From the NCBI RefSeq assembly GCF_013299185.1, contig NZ_JAAFKG010000001.1, forward strand, positions 186,001 to 250,000: a stretch of DNA of 64,000 bases, read 5' to 3'. The notes under the pieces were generated by a model. The model made no database searches and was not told where the DNA came from. It worked only from the letters and a program-made list of their open reading frames with translations. Made by a program: the position numbers and the translations under genes. This stretch comes from Microcoleus sp. bin48.metabat.b7b8b9.023 (GTDB lineage Bacteria; Cyanobacteriota; Cyanobacteriia; Cyanobacteriales; Microcoleaceae). Shown one piece after another: positions 54,200 to 63,968 of the stretch; positions within the stretch are counted from its first letter, which is position 1, and each line of letters opens with the position of its first letter.

Positions 54200-56074
54200 A
54201 TGAACTCAGTAGCAACCCTCATCCAACAGCTACCAGAGCTCAGCGATGCTGAATTCAACCAAAAATATTTGAAACAAAAACAAGGGATGCACACCTTGGC
54301 GACAATATTGCCGCAAGTAGAACAGCAAAGCCAGGCTTTGCGCGCAATAAAATTAGCCCTAAAAGTAAATTTAAAACTCGGCTCGAAGCTAGCAGGAATG
54401 GTCAAGCCGGAGTTTCAACTAAAAACAGTAAGATTAATCGTAAAAATTAAAACTTCGCTGCCGCTCAAAATTCAACTGCTGGCACTAACAAGTTCCGATA
54501 TGGCAATTCCAATGCTTGTCAAAACATTGAACCACAAAGACCGTGCCGTGAGCCTTCATTGCATTCGGGCGATCGGCAAAATTGGCTCTAGGGCGGCAGT
54601 AATTGAATTAGCGCGGGTGCTCGAATCTGCCGATTCCCAAGCGCAAGCTTGGGCCGCTTGGGCCCTAGGAGAAATTGACTCGAAACCAGCAGCCGCAGCA
54701 CTGATCGAAGCCCTCAACCACAAAGCCGCCGGAGTGCGCGCCTGGGCGGTTTGGGCCTTGGGTAAAATTAACCCCAAAATAGCCGTCCCCACCACGATTA
54801 AAGCCCTGAAACATCAAGACTCAGAGGTGCGCTGGCGGGCCGCCGTAAACTGCGGGAAAATCGGGGTGGCTGAGGTAGTTCCGGGGCTGCTGAATGCCCT
54901 CAGAGACGACAATCACCTCGTCCGTGCTAGGGCGGCCGCGGCTTTGGGGAAAATTGGCGATCGCGACGCAGTACCCCGCTTAGTAGAATTGCTTCACGAA
55001 CCCGACTCCTATGCCGTTTCTTTGAGGGCCGCCGAGGCCTTGGGACAAATCGGGACGGAAACGGCTGTGGCTGGGCTGCTGCAAGCCCTCAACCACGAGG
55101 ACTCAGATGTGCGCGGCAGTGCAGTTTCTGCCTTGGGGGAAATCAGCAGCGAGGTGGCTGCGGTGGCGGTAATGCGATCGCTCTCGGATCGAGACATTTT
55201 CGTGCGCGGCAGGGCGGCTGTTGCACTCGGGAACATCAATATAGCCGGAGATGCTAACTTGCAAAAAATGGTGGCTGCGGGACTGGCGATCGCCCTAGGC
55301 GACAGCGAATCCTATGTGCGGTGGAGAGTTGCTGATGCTTTGGGGCAGATTGGGACAGACGAGGCTGTAGCAGGTTTGGTGCGACTGCTGGAAGACGAAA
55401 CCTCTGGAGTGCGCCAAAAGGCTGTTAAATCCCTCGGTCAAATTGGCTCTCGTGCTGCTCTTTTGGCTCTGGAAGCAGCTTTAAAACGCCAATTTGCTGA
55501 CGTTCGCGCCCTCGCCGCCCAATATTTGCCGGATGTCGGCGCTGAGGTAAAAACAGTTTATTTTGAGCAGGAATCTGCTACGGATGTCTCGGGTGAAAAA
55601 CTGTCGCAAATCCAGATTGCTTCGGAAGCAGAAGCCACTGAATATATTATCGATCGCCCTGCGGGCCGGAATCTCCAATACTTAATCTCGATCGGCACTC
55701 CGGGCGTACCAGATCCCAAAACTTTTCACAAAGTCCCTAACCGATTGCGGTTAGAATTTAACGACCTCGAAACCCCCGTTGACGACCCCGATCGCGTCTT
55801 GGCTACAATTGATGACGTACTCCAAATTATTGACTTCGCCCGCCAAATATCGGCGCACCCCGGCAAATTGCTCGTCTGCTGTCAAAGTGGCATCAGCCGT
55901 TCAACAGCAGCAGCTTTGACTGTGTGTGCTGCCCTGTTGGGCCGGGGCAAAGAACAAGAAGCTTGGGCCGTGGTGCTTGCCGCCAGAGCCCAAGCCAGGC
56001 CGAATCGCTGGATTGTGCAATTGGCCGATGAAGCTTTGGGTAGAAATGGGAAGTTATCCGATTTTAGATTTTAG
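54200..56074 (+). CDS. HEAT-repeat protein fused to a tyrosine phosphatase-like domain
   Basis: A 624-residue cytoplasmic protein. Residues about 95-455 contain roughly a dozen 30-residue HEAT-like units of the phycobilin-lyase type (ALGQIG, AWALGEI and VRGSAVSALGEI signatures). The C-terminal 140 residues form a dual-specificity phosphatase-like domain with the signature LVCCQSGISRSTAAA: nucleophile Cys561 and Arg567 fit C-x5-R. The usual His before the nucleophile is Cys560 here. PNRWIVQLADEALGRNGKL matches the tail of that phosphatase family. HEAT repeats bind partners; target proteins are unknown. Confidence 0.87.
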   Translation: MNSVATLIQQLPELSDAEFNQKYLKQKQGMHTLATILPQVEQQSQALRAIKLALKVNLKLGSKLAGMVKPEFQLKTVRLIVKIKTSLPLKIQLLALTSSDMAIPMLVKTLNHKDRAVSLHCIRAIGKIGSRAAVIELARVLESADSQAQAWAAWALGEIDSKPAAAALIEALNHKAAGVRAWAVWALGKINPKIAVPTTIKALKHQDSEVRWRAAVNCGKIGVAEVVPGLLNALRDDNHLVRARAAAALGKIGDRDAVPRLVELLHEPDSYAVSLRAAEALGQIGTETAVAGLLQALNHEDSDVRGSAVSALGEISSEVAAVAVMRSLSDRDIFVRGRAAVALGNINIAGDANLQKMVAAGLAIALGDSESYVRWRVADALGQIGTDEAVAGLVRLLEDETSGVRQKAVKSLGQIGSRAALLALEAALKRQFADVRALAAQYLPDVGAEVKTVYFEQESATDVSGEKLSQIQIASEAEATEYIIDRPAGRNLQYLISIGTPGVPDPKTFHKVPNRLRLEFNDLETPVDDPDRVLATIDDVLQIIDFARQISAHPGKLLVCCQSGISRSTAAALTVCAALLGRGKEQEAWAVVLAARAQARPNRWIVQLADEALGRNGKLSDFRF

Positions 56075-56760
56075 ATTTCCACCGCTGCGATCGCGTCGAA
56101 CGATTTTAGATTTGCGAATAACTTATTTTCTAAGAGTTTGAAGCTTGCTTAGAGTTGCATTATTTTTTTGAACTGGTATTAATAGGAGCGATCGAATTGA
56201 CCGTCGCCACAGAGAGAGCTCGCAATTGCAACAGTTAACCCGTAGAAACCCGGTTTCTTTTCGTAAGCTCTAAAGTTATACTCGATTTACACGACTTGCG
56301 GGGCTGCGATGCCAAAAGTCGATCGCCAGGGTGCAGAAGCGCGATCGGCTGCCGCATTTGTGACATTCTGTGCTATGTATTAGTCGGATACGCAACAAAA
56401 ACTGTCAAGCAATCGTCGCATTGCTGGTAGCAACACCCCAAAGCTGAGGAATCGGGTGCATTGTCAAGAGACAATATCAGCTTTGGGCTACTCACAGGCA
56501 AAACGCATCAGACAGAATTTTCTGCCTGTAAAAATTCATGTGGCAATAATTCACTGCCGGGATAAATCTTTCTTTTTTTGCCTGCTGGAGACTTTTACCA
56601 GTCGAAAAAGTAATTTGGCAACAGCCATCAACAGCCTAATTATCTATTAGACATCAACCGAATTTAAGCTTCTGCCCTGACTCGACAAGAGTTTCAGATA
56701 CTTTTTCGCAGATGTCTACAGGAAAACACACAAGCTTTTCCCTTTGGAGAACTTACGAGC
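56075..56760. other. Intergenic region, about 690 bp
   Basis: Contains TTTTAGATTTTAGATTT heptamer traces directly after the phosphatase gene, and AGAAACCCGGTTTCT, a palindrome also found at about 18868. Short frames such as those near 56456-56650 have no signals of coding. The kinase promoter should be in the right half. Confidence 0.45.
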
Positions 56761-56793
56761 GTGGTAAATTTTCACAGAATACAGCGGTTGCAT

Positions 56794-58761
56794 ATGTCAA
56801 AAACAAATTTGCTCAAAAAAACACGCAACGAAGTAGGTTTATCGGTTGGTGCTTGGCAACGCAAGGGCGAGGCAAATCCAGATTTGCAACCATTGAGCCA
56901 GCAGGAAAAAGCTGTATTACCGCAAACAAATAACCCCGAAAATAGCAATTTAGGTAAACGGATGTGGCCCTTTATTTCCGCACAATTTGCTTCTGTAGAA
57001 ACCGAACCCAAACAATCATCGCTCCACAATCTGGCAAAACAACCCTCCTTGAAACTTACCAAAAACTTGTCTTTTAAGCTTGGCTGTCTGCCCATAGACA
57101 AAAAAATCAGTGGCGGGTATTTGCTAGCAATAGGAATCGGATTTGTTGGCTCGCTGAGCGGACTTACAATCGCTGAATACCACCAAGAAAAAGGATTGAG
57201 GCAACTCAATGATGCTCACATACAAGCACAATTGATCGGTAACTTTAAAGATGCAGCACTGGCGGCACAATTGCAGGGAGCACAGCTAGATTCTTTTGTA
57301 GACAATTCCCCTAAGTTGGAACTGCAAAAACAGCAGTTTATCAACAGTATTGTTAAGGCCAAAAACCTGCGGTTGCGTATCGAAAAATTTGCCGAAAGCC
57401 AACCAGCTTGGCTCGCAGCCAAGCCGGAAGCTCTCAAAACTTTACTCCAAGATTGCACGGAAAATTTAGAATCCTACGCCGATACTCTCAACTCAACTTT
57501 GCTGCAAGTCCAGCAATCGCAACTGTCGCCTCGGAAGATAGAGTCGATCCGAAAATTGTTGGCCACAGAAAGCGGAGAAGGTGCAAAACAGCTTGAGGGA
57601 CACCTTCAGGAATTGAGCAAAATCCTCGATATTGCCCAGCAGCAAGAGCGCCAAGGCGGTGCAGTGATGCAGGCTGCCCAAGGAATCGAAAAGGGCATAA
57701 TTATGATTAGTATGCTGCTGTCGGTAGGGCTGGCTGGAATAGTGGCCTGCCGCACCAGTAGGGCGATCGCCAAACCAGTCGTCAGCGTCACTCAGGTGGC
57801 TCAACAAGTCGCCGCCGAGTCGAATTTTGATTTGCGAGCCCCCGTCAGCGGACAAGACGAAATAAGCTCGTTAGCTGTATCTCTCAATCACCTGATCGAG
57901 CGAGTTTCCGAACATACAAAAGAATTGGCACAAGCTAAGGAAGATGCTTTAGTGGCTACCACTGCTAAAAGCCACTTTTTAGCCAATATGAGTCACGAGT
58001 TGCGGACGCCTTTAAATGCGATTATCGGCTACAGTCAACTACTTTTAGAAGATGCCAGAGATTCCGGGTACAAAGATTTTGTTACCGACTTAGACAAGAT
58101 TCAGAATGCAGGCACGCACCTGCTATCTTTGGTTAACGACATCCTCGATTTGTCAAAAATTCAAACGGGGGGAATGAACCTCGACATCGAAGAGTTTGAC
58201 ATCGAATCCCTGCTCGATCACATATCAATGGCGGTAAAATTGTCTTTACAACAGAATGGCAATGTTTTAGAAATAGAGTGTGACAGTCAAACTGTTGGCA
58301 CCATGCACGCAGATTTAGCAAAAGTGCGAAAAGTTCTGCTGCACCTGCTGAACAATGCTGCTAAGTTCACCAAAAATGGGATAGTGAAAGTCAGCGTCAG
58401 CCGTGTTGAGGGAACCGGAGAATCGAATGTAGCGCATCTGTCGGGTGTTGAAAATTTAATGGTTGCGGGCGAGGCGAAATCGAGTTTAATTGCTTGTCCA
58501 GTTGCGAATGTTCAAGCATCGGATTGGATTTGCTTTCGAGTTAAAGATACCGGCATTGGAATGTCTCCCCAACAACAGCAAAAATTGTTTGAAGCCTTCG
58601 CGCAAGCTGATTCTTCGGCGGCGCGCCAGTACGGTGGCACTGGATTGGGGCTGACAATTAGCCGCCACTACTGTCAGATGATGGGCGGCGAGATTTTGGT
58701 CGAAAGCGAGGAGGGCAAAGGGTCTATTTTCACTGTACGCATACCAGCAGGAAATAGTTAA
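56794..58761 (+). CDS. Membrane sensor histidine kinase with HAMP domain
   Basis: A 655-residue kinase from ATG 56794; GTG 56761 upstream would add 11 residues. After a long hydrophilic N-terminus come two membrane helices ([20 protein letters not shown] and [20 protein letters not shown]) flanking a helical sensor domain of about 170 residues. A HAMP-like linker ([16 protein letters not shown]) precedes the phosphoacceptor His (401) in [20 protein letters not shown]. The HATPase domain has the N-box [12 protein letters not shown] and the G1/G2 boxes DTGIGMS and [10 protein letters not shown]. It ends cleanly, without a receiver domain, so the response regulator is elsewhere. Confidence 0.92.
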   Translation: MSKTNLLKKTRNEVGLSVGAWQRKGEANPDLQPLSQQEKAVLPQTNNPENSNLGKRMWPFISAQFASVETEPKQSSLHNLAKQPSLKLTKNLSFKLGCLPIDKKISGGYLLAIGIGFVGSLSGLTIAEYHQEKGLRQLNDAHIQAQLIGNFKDAALAAQLQGAQLDSFVDNSPKLELQKQQFINSIVKAKNLRLRIEKFAESQPAWLAAKPEALKTLLQDCTENLESYADTLNSTLLQVQQSQLSPRKIESIRKLLATESGEGAKQLEGHLQELSKILDIAQQQERQGGAVMQAAQGIEKGIIMISMLLSVGLAGIVACRTSRAIAKPVVSVTQVAQQVAAESNFDLRAPVSGQDEISSLAVSLNHLIERVSEHTKELAQAKEDALVATTAKSHFLANMSHELRTPLNAIIGYSQLLLEDARDSGYKDFVTDLDKIQNAGTHLLSLVNDILDLSKIQTGGMNLDIEEFDIESLLDHISMAVKLSLQQNGNVLEIECDSQTVGTMHADLAKVRKVLLHLLNNAAKFTKNGIVKVSVSRVEGTGESNVAHLSGVENLMVAGEAKSSLIACPVANVQASDWICFRVKDTGIGMSPQQQQKLFEAFAQADSSAARQYGGTGLGLTISRHYCQMMGGEILVESEEGKGSIFTVRIPAGNS

Positions 58762-58769
58762 TACACACA

Positions 58770-58892
58770 TATAGCCTTTCTCAAAAAGATGAGGTACTCA
58801 TGGGGATAGGGCATTGGGCAAAGAGGGGAAAGAGGGCATAGGGCATCGGGCATCGGGCATCGGCATACCTCACTTTTTTGAGAACCGTTATA
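58770..58892. repeat. MITE-like element, family 1 (copy 3) containing heptamers
   Basis: TATAGCCTTTCTCAAAAAGA and the complement of TATAACGGTTCTCAAAAAAG are the ends. The inner part starts TGAGGTACTCATGGGGATAG and carries GGGCATC/GGGCATA heptamers. It is the inverted mate of the element at 59231-59379. Confidence 0.8.
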
Positions 58893-59096
58893 GGTAGGGT
58901 GCGAAGCGAACATAAAAACAGGAAAGAATCAAGTTCTTGGGCACCCTACCAGTTAAACGCATAGCGGTTCTCATAAAGATGAGGTATGCCAAATTCTGCT
59001 ACGATCGGATTGAGATTACACACTGCGGGCGAGCATCTTTACCGAAGAGAAACCTCACAAACCTTATAGGAACTATCGATTACCCCTTACCAGATA

Positions 59097-59204
59097 TATA
59101 GCATCTATCAGATAGGTTCGCGGACGTTTTTGGGCTTGGGCACTCTTTGTTTAAGCGGTTATATAAGCTGTCAGTCACACCTCATCTTTCTGATAAATGC
59201 TATA
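59097..59204. repeat. MITE-like element, family 1 (copy 4)
   Basis: TATAGCATCTATCAGATAG on the left and the complement of TATAGCATTTATCAGAAAG on the right. Inside are GTTCGCGGACGTTTTTGGGC and TTATATAAGCTGTCAGTCAC, the inverted match of copy 2 at 31676-31786. Confidence 0.8.
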
Positions 59205-59230
59205 CCTCATCTTTCCCTCGAAAGGCTACA

Positions 59231-59379
59231 TACAGCGGTTCTCAAGCGTAGTGAGGTATGCCCTATGCCCTATGCCCTATGCCCTATGCCCTATGCCCTA
59301 TGCCCTATACCCTATGCCCTATGCCCTATGCCCTATGCCCTATCCCCATGAGTACCTCATCTTTTTGAGAAAGGCTATA
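59231..59379. repeat. MITE-like element, family 1 (copy 5) with expanded heptamers
   Basis: ACAGCGGTTCTCAAGCGTAG at the left and GAGTACCTCATCTTTTTGAG then AAAGGCTATA at the right. Between them, 59257-59346 holds about 13 copies of TATGCCC. Compared with copy 3, the inner array has expanded. Confidence 0.85.
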
Positions 59380-59399
59380 TATAACTTCTGAAAGCTCGA

Positions 59400-60254
59400 T
59401 CAAAGGTCAAATATTGAAGTGACTTTTGTATCAACATATTTCATGTCACCAGTAGTTCCTCCAGCAAAATGAAGGAAATAGTTATTGAAAAATGCTGTTG
59501 TTACACATTTAGAAATTAGTGAAGCCTTAGGATTTAAACCAATTTTTTGTAATCCCTTTTGTACTACGTTGTCTCTCGAACTTAGAAAGGGGTACAGAAA
59601 TTGCTGGATTAACGGCCAAGGCATATTAAATTTTGGAGAAATCCAGCACTCAATATGGCGCATCAATATCTCATAGCTCAATGGGCGCATTTCATAGTTC
59701 CATTCTCCCGAACCTTTGTCTTCATAGGAGTGATAAACATACTCCAGCAATTCTCTATGATAACGAGGAGAAAGCACCATAACTCCGGCTTGTACAACGG
59801 ATTGAAATTCTGCATCTATCCCAAAACTTTTGTAAAAAGCTGTAGGAGAAAGGTTGTCTATGTATTCGATACCATTCTTAGACCAAAAATCATAAAGTCT
59901 TTTCAGGCAAATCTCGTGATCTGCTCTACTAGGAGTTGCATAATCATCTACTGCCCCAATCTTCTCTAGTGGAACTCCCTCGGTAATATCGGGACTGTTT
60001 GGGTTAATCAATATATCAGCATCGACCCAAACAACTCGATCGTATTTTTGAAGACTGGGTTCTGACAAAATTAAGCACTTTTGCCATGATGGATTTCTAG
60101 ACTGAGCCTTGGACGAATTATCTAACGGTTGTGTCAAAACAACAACTTCAAATTGATATTTTTCAGCATAGTGCTGCCATAGAGACCTACAATGTTTCTC
60201 GAACATGAGTTCATAGTTCTTGCCTATTGCTAGCGTAACAAGTGCCTTTGCCAC
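59400..60254 (-). CDS. GT8-like nucleotide-sugar glycosyltransferase
   Basis: A 284-residue protein with a GT-A fold pattern: KALVTLAIGKNYELMFEKHC at the N-terminus, DRVVWVDADILINPN in the middle with the metal-binding DxD (Asp-Ala-Asp), then VQAGVMVLSPRYHRELLEYV and a final LHFAGGTTGD with the His that often completes the metal site. It is a cytoplasmic or membrane-linked transferase, acceptor unknown; no polysaccharide genes adjoin. The start ATG is close to the candidate structured RNA upstream. Confidence 0.82.
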   Translation of the reverse strand: MAKALVTLAIGKNYELMFEKHCRSLWQHYAEKYQFEVVVLTQPLDNSSKAQSRNPSWQKCLILSEPSLQKYDRVVWVDADILINPNSPDITEGVPLEKIGAVDDYATPSRADHEICLKRLYDFWSKNGIEYIDNLSPTAFYKSFGIDAEFQSVVQAGVMVLSPRYHRELLEYVYHSYEDKGSGEWNYEMRPLSYEILMRHIECWISPKFNMPWPLIQQFLYPFLSSRDNVVQKGLQKIGLNPKASLISKCVTTAFFNNYFLHFAGGTTGDMKYVDTKVTSIFDL

Positions 60255-60280
60255 TCTATACTCTCCTTAGTTTATTCATC

Positions 60281-60660
60281 AGAAAAAGGGGTAGAAATCT
60301 CGTGCTTTGAGCATCGGCTTTACATTCCCCTTTCGGGGTGGAGGGGTATGGTTGCCCCTCCATGGAGATATGGTTGTCTCCAATCTCTTTCGAGTAAAGT
60401 TAGCTTGTCGGTCAATGTTAAAAGGGCTTTTTAGGCTAGCAGCACTGTCCCAGTGACCTTAGAACTGTTTAACTACTAGCGACAGAGCAAGGAACTAGCA
60501 ACGCATTCTCTTGGTGTCGTGACTCTTTTAACGTAGTCAGTTAAGACTTAGGCCCGTCAGAACGGCTTGTTAGATTTCTCCTTCAAGCCTCACGCCTTTA
60601 GGCTGAGGTTCCTGACTGAAGATTTACCTTTAAATCTTTAACGGGGAAATCTCCCACACA
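60281..60660 (-). ncRNA. Candidate structured RNA, HEARO/omega-RNA-like, no ORF attached
   Basis: Read on the minus strand, the stretch holds a series of well-formed hairpins. Near its 3' end, three lie back to back: TGGAGA-CAACCATA-TCTCCA (60363-60382), TGGAGGGG-CAACCATA-CCCCTCCA (60339-60362) and CCCC-GAAA-GGGG (60327-60338). The first two have the same 8-nt loop. Further upstream is CCTCAGCC-TAAA-GGCGTGAGG (60592-60614) and GATTTA-AAGG-TAAATC (60622-60637). No protein fits the region. The layout is reminiscent of IscB-associated HEARO RNA, but I am not sure of the family. The rest of the gap up to 61274 shows nothing. Confidence 0.45.
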
Positions 60661-61327
60661 CATCTGATTCAACCCCAAAATGCCGCATATGGTTTGTCCT
60701 GTCAAGTTCTACTATAAAAAATTATCCAAATTTTTCAGTATCTGCGATTGGTAGTGTATAACGCAATACGCTTCGCTTAGGTGTTGTCGGAAGAGACAAA
60801 CGCTCTTCTGCGATCGCTTCGGTAAAGGCTAGGAAAAGAATCCCATGGTCTATTTTTAACATCGTTTTGACTGCATGACGGTCTTAACCCAAGCGTATTG
60901 GTGTATCGCGAGCGTCAATGATTTGTGCAAGTATTTAGGGGGGTGTCGCAGGATCTGAAATACCGATCGCAGCGGGATTGCCACTACAAACATTACAGGA
61001 TTTTTGACTGCTGGCTATAGGATCATTTATAGTTCTGGATTACTGAATTTTTTCTGGTTGTCGATCGCCCCTATGGCTAGTAAGGGCCAAAAAATGCCCT
61101 ATAAATTGCTACCCATTCATCATCGCCATCTCTCCCTCAAGGTAATATTTAATACCAGTGCAGTGGATTCTCAATTCCCGAGCGATCGCGAATGGTGCGA
61201 TCGATAGCTACTACATCAGAAGGCAGCCAACACTGACTGAGAGCTAGTACCTAGGTGGCGAATAAATAGACAGAGTGGTACATTTGTAGACAAGTCTCAG
61301 ATGTACCATTTTGTTCAAGCCACATGA

Positions 61328-61486
61328 ATTCGCTATGAATTCGCTAAAAAGCTTGGATTGTCAGTAAAAACACTCCAGGATTGGGATGTTGCAGGGAAGC
61401 TACCGGCCAAACGCACTCTGTCGGGGTATCGCTTCTACTCATATGGAAGACGACTGACAAGCCCGTACAAGATATGTCAGACTTAA
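61328..61486 (+). pseudogene. Remnant of IS607 serine recombinase TnpA (HTH part only)
   Basis: The frame from 61328 reads YEFAKKLGLSVKTLQDWDVA then GKLPAKRTLSGYRFYS, the classic MerR-type helix-turn-helix start of IS607 TnpA. It loses similarity directly after RFYS and stops at 61484. The whole catalytic resolvase domain is missing, and a stop (61325) precedes the surviving part, so it is a pseudogene. Confidence 0.75.
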
Positions 61487-61515
61487 GCAAAGAAATACAG
61501 TGTTGAGGTCGAACA

Positions 61516-62605
61516 ATGCTTTTATCCATCAAAACAAAGTTAAAGCTAAACAAGAGTCAAGCAACAGTTATGAGCAAACACGCTGGCATAGCTCGGTTTA
61601 CTTATAACTGGGGATTGGCTACTTGGAGCAATCTTTATCAAGATGGACTAAAGCCAAACAAATACCTGCTCAAAAAATTCTTCAACAATCATGTGAAGCC
61701 CGAGTTTACGTGGATCAAAGAAGCGGGAATTTGCCAAAAGATAACTCAATATGCTTTTGACAATCTTGGAGACTCCTTCTCTCGGTTTTTCTCAAAAAAA
61801 GCCGGATATCCTAGATTCAAAAAGAAGGGACATCACGACTCGTTCACGATTGATGCAGGTGGTAAACCTATCCCCGTGGGCGGGACATCCATCAAGCTAC
61901 CGACAATCGGTTGGGTAAAAACCCACGAAGGACTGCCCCATACGACTTGCAAGTCAATTACTATATCACGCACTGCCGACAGTTGGTTTATCGCTTTTGC
62001 GATGCGTGCAAGAACATGAACCAACGATCAAAAGTCATGACGTTGTAGGAGTTGATTTGGGAGTAAAAGAGTTGGCGATGCTTTCAAATGGCGTAGTATT
62101 CCCGAACCCAAAACACTACAAAGCGCATCTCGCAAAACTCAAGAGATTGTCAAGAATTCTTACCAGGAAGGTAAAAGGCTCTAGCAATAGATTTAAGGCG
62201 AAACAAAGGCTAGCAAAGCATCACGCAAAAATAGCAAATCTCCGAAAAAACACCTTGCATCAAATCACTACTTACTTATGCAAAAACCACGCAACAATAG
62301 TAGTAGAGGACTTGAATGTTGGGGGAATGCTAAAGAATCACAAACTAGCTCAGGTAATAGCCGACTGTGGATTCCATGAATTCAAATGCCAGTTAGAGTA
62401 TAAAGCTAAAAAGTTTGGTTGTGAAGTGATGGTTGCCGACCGCTGGTTTCCATCAAGCAAGACCTGTTCAAATTGTGGGCATATCCAAGATATGCCACTA
62501 AAAGAAAGGGTTTACAATTGCGAAAGTTGTGGTCATTCGATGGACAGGGATTTGAATGCAGCGATAAATTTGTCGCGGTTGGCTTTCACGGTGAAAGCTG
62601 ACTGA
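61516..62605 (+). pseudogene. tnpB: Frameshifted TnpB (RNA-guided nuclease-type transposon protein)
   Basis: Two overlapping frames together encode a full-length TnpB of about 360 residues. The first (61516-62019) begins MLLSIKTKLKLNKSQATVMS and runs out at IAFAMRART. The second continues with VQEHEPTIKSHDVVGVDLGV, so one base was gained or lost near 61995-62010. RuvC-like acidic residues are all present in the second frame: Asp in GVDLGV, Glu in VVEDLNV and Asp in DRDLNAA. The zinc finger CSNCGH...CESCGH is intact. The gene is broken unless a ribosomal frameshift at the TTTTGCG stretch restores it. The region after it (62580-62640) probably corresponds to the end of its guide RNA scaffold. 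Confidence 0.85.
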
Positions 62606-62824
62606 GGGATAACCGCTCCCATGCTCCCGATGAAGTAAGAAACAAATGTCTAGACTTGTCTAGTATTTGTATAGCAGATTACTACCCGCTGAGGTGGTTG
62701 AGAGCTTTGGGTTTACAAGTCGAAATTCTGGTACCTTGGGACTTGCAAGAGAAAATGGCTGTAGAAATCCAAAATACTGGCAACTTATACCTATAGTCTT
62801 TTGCCCGATAATAATTAAAGCTAT

Positions 62825-62875
62825 TGTGGAAAACTTGCATATTTCTGTGGAAAACCCCCTTTTTCCTGTGGAAAA
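62825..62875 (+). promoter_or_regulatory. Cluster of three DnaA boxes at 21-bp spacing
   Basis: TGTGGAAAA (complement TTTTCCACA, the DnaA-box form typical of cyanobacteria) occurs at 62825, 62846 and 62867, all in the same orientation and exactly 21 bp apart. It lies in a 420-bp gap between the IS607 relic and the CDF gene. It could be a DnaA-binding regulatory or titration site or part of a replication origin; no dnaA or dnaN gene is near in the window. Confidence 0.6.
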
Positions 62876-63023
62876 CCACAACTAAATGAAGTGCGAGTGC
62901 TCTCACCAGATTGATAGGATTTGAAAAATTGGAGGAATTGCGATCGCCTTTCCTCGCCTTCCTCCTTGATCCCTCAACCTGCTTTTTGCTGGAAATACAG
63001 CCGAAATCTTTCTTGCTTCATCC

Positions 63024-63968
63024 TTACCTTTTGCTGATTCCTTCTTCTCTCTCTTGCGCCTCGTAGCTAATTTGGTCGGAATGGTAAGCCGGCGGCTCAA
63101 CGTGAATTAAGATGCGTACAGGGCTGAAACGTTCTTCCAAACGGGCTTCAACTTCTTCTGTAATCCGGTGAGCAGTTTCTACATCGACAGCATTGACAAT
63201 CATGTGCATATCAATAAACACTTGACGCCCGATCAGCCCGCGAGAGGCGATCGAGTGACAGTTAACAACTCCGGGCACATCCATGGCAATTGCTTGGATG
63301 ACTTCCGGTGCGATCGCCATTTCATCCACCAACCAAGGCAAATTTTCCGTTAAAACTTTCCAACCGCTGCTAAATACCAAAAGAGCGACAGGAAAAGACA
63401 AAAACACGTCCAGGGATTGCAATTGAGGTATGTTTAAAATCTGACCTTGCCAAACACCGATCAACCCGCCGATGACCATAATTGTCACCCAAACATCGCT
63501 CATCGTGTGCTGGGCGTCAGCCACCAAAATCGCGCTACCGAGACGTTTGCCAACTCTGCGCTCGTAAAAAGTGACAAAAATATTAATCCCCAGTACCAGC
63601 AGCAAAATCCACAGTTCATTTGGGGATATTTTGACAGCTTTACCGCCGTGTAGCAGCCTTTCGACAGCACCGCTGAGAATTTCAAAACAGGCAATTCCCA
63701 GAAAAACAGCAATTCCCAGAGCTCCGAGAGCGTCAAATTTCTGGTGTCCGTAGGGATGATCGCGATCGGGTTGCGGATTGGCATAATGATTAGTTACCAA
63801 TCCTAAAATATTATTAGCACTGTCCGTGACGCTGTGCAAGGCATCTGCCAGCAAACTCAGGGAACCAGTCAGCCATCCCACGCCTGCTTTAATTGCCATC
63901 ACTAGCAAGTTTAACAATAAGGTAATGATTAAAACCTTGCGGACTTCGGAACGGTTATCGGCAACCAT
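63024..63968 (-). CDS. Cation diffusion facilitator family transporter
   Basis: A 314-residue membrane exporter of divalent metals (Zn, Co, Fe, Mn or Cd) by proton antiport. Six hydrophobic helices are followed by a cytoplasmic ferredoxin-like domain. The transport site is visible as ADALHSVTDS (about 41-50) in helix 2 and ADAQHTMSDVW (about 150-160) in helix 5, where two Asp and two His bind the metal. The C-terminal domain has VFIDMHMIVNAVDVETAHRI and ends with HVEPP. Its metal is not revealed by the sequence. AGGAG lies just before the start, at about 63970. Confidence 0.93.
   Translation of the reverse strand: MVADNRSEVRKVLIITLLLNLLVMAIKAGVGWLTGSLSLLADALHSVTDSANNILGLVTNHYANPQPDRDHPYGHQKFDALGALGIAVFLGIACFEILSGAVERLLHGGKAVKISPNELWILLLVLGINIFVTFYERRVGKRLGSAILVADAQHTMSDVWVTIMVIGGLIGVWQGQILNIPQLQSLDVFLSFPVALLVFSSGWKVLTENLPWLVDEMAIAPEVIQAIAMDVPGVVNCHSIASRGLIGRQVFIDMHMIVNAVDVETAHRITEEVEARLEERFSPVRILIHVEPPAYHSDQISYEAQEREEGISKR

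Larger units (their letters stand above)
61275..62677 (+). mobile_element. Decayed IS607-type insertion sequence (tnpA-tnpB)
   Basis: Contains, in order, a remnant of the MerR-like N-terminus of an IS607 serine recombinase, and a frameshifted tnpB. Ends are proposed from TTTGTAGACAAGTCT on the left (about 61283) and AGACTTGTCTAGTATTTGTA on the right (about 62652-62671), which are imperfect inverted repeats. Boundaries are approximate. Confidence 0.65.

Noticed and set aside
59130-59391. Open frames encoding MPYALCP repeats
   Set aside because: They only read through the TATGCCC heptamer array inside a MITE-like element; no start signals and no domain.
62682-63020. Chromosomal replication origin oriC
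   Set aside because: Only three boxes, no AT-rich unwinding region that stands out and no dnaA, dnaN or other origin-linked genes; kept as a DnaA-box cluster only.
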